From the NCBI GenBank assembly GCA_000695325.1, contig AVPN01000331.1, forward strand, positions 20,935 to 43,067: a stretch of 22,133 nucleotides of DNA, read 5' to 3'. Origin of the DNA: Pleurobrachia bachei (Eukaryota; Ctenophora; Tentaculata; Cydippida; Pleurobrachiidae). The letters are not shown here. Below: more notes on the stretch, generated by a model. The model did no database searches. It had not been told where the DNA came from and was given only the letters and a program-made list of their open reading frames with translations. Position 1 is the stretch's first letter.

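Overview
The window looks like part of an animal (metazoan) nuclear genome. It has one strand of many short GT-AG exons of 76-227 bp, mostly phase-1 introns, AT-rich introns full of mini- and microsatellites, and TTAA-flanked foldback elements. A compact-intron invertebrate such as a demosponge fits best, but that is inference. I see no prokaryotic operon structure, RNA gene or CRISPR array.

Everything I can read as coding belongs to ONE minus-strand gene that runs off both ends, so its 5' end lies to the right. I placed 60 exons by hand from splice sites, codon phase and the recurring CxxGxYC motif. All junctions agree in phase, except at exon 37, which has lost its donor. The exons total about 7.3 kb, or about 2,400 residues, with no stop. 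The product is a giant secreted or ectodomain-type protein of tandem cysteine-rich modules, closest to the GCC2/GCC3 (ephrin-receptor-like) or growth-factor-receptor Cys-rich class. No signal peptide, membrane segment or stop codon is in view.

Layout by region. 1-8128: a 2.7 kb block of ten exons present twice (exons 59-50 and 49-40). The right copy is enlarged by about 2.4 kb of repeats in one intron, including two adjacent TTAA-flanked palindromic elements. 7851-9458: a perfect 859-bp tandem duplication whose junction is a (GA)n tract that destroyed one splice donor but left the reading frame open. 9584-12730: single-copy exons. 12745-14356: an intronic minisatellite of 44 units of 36 bp. 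14306-19224: a tandem duplication with a 2,455-bp offset covering eight exons. 19430-22130: single-copy exons, ending with an array of partial exon copies.

The strangest object is at 18790-18839. There, 50 bp of one exon is the exact base-by-base complement, read in the same direction (not the reverse complement), of the matching 50 bp in its tandem paralogue at 16335-16384. No ordinary DNA process makes this, so it is either a sequence-record artefact or edit, or something very unusual. A second theme is that many introns carry copies of exon edges with their splice sites (201-331, 11085-11195, 15655-15763, 15887-15956, 18304-18341, 21594-21992), and that satellites repeatedly sit directly against 3' splice sites.
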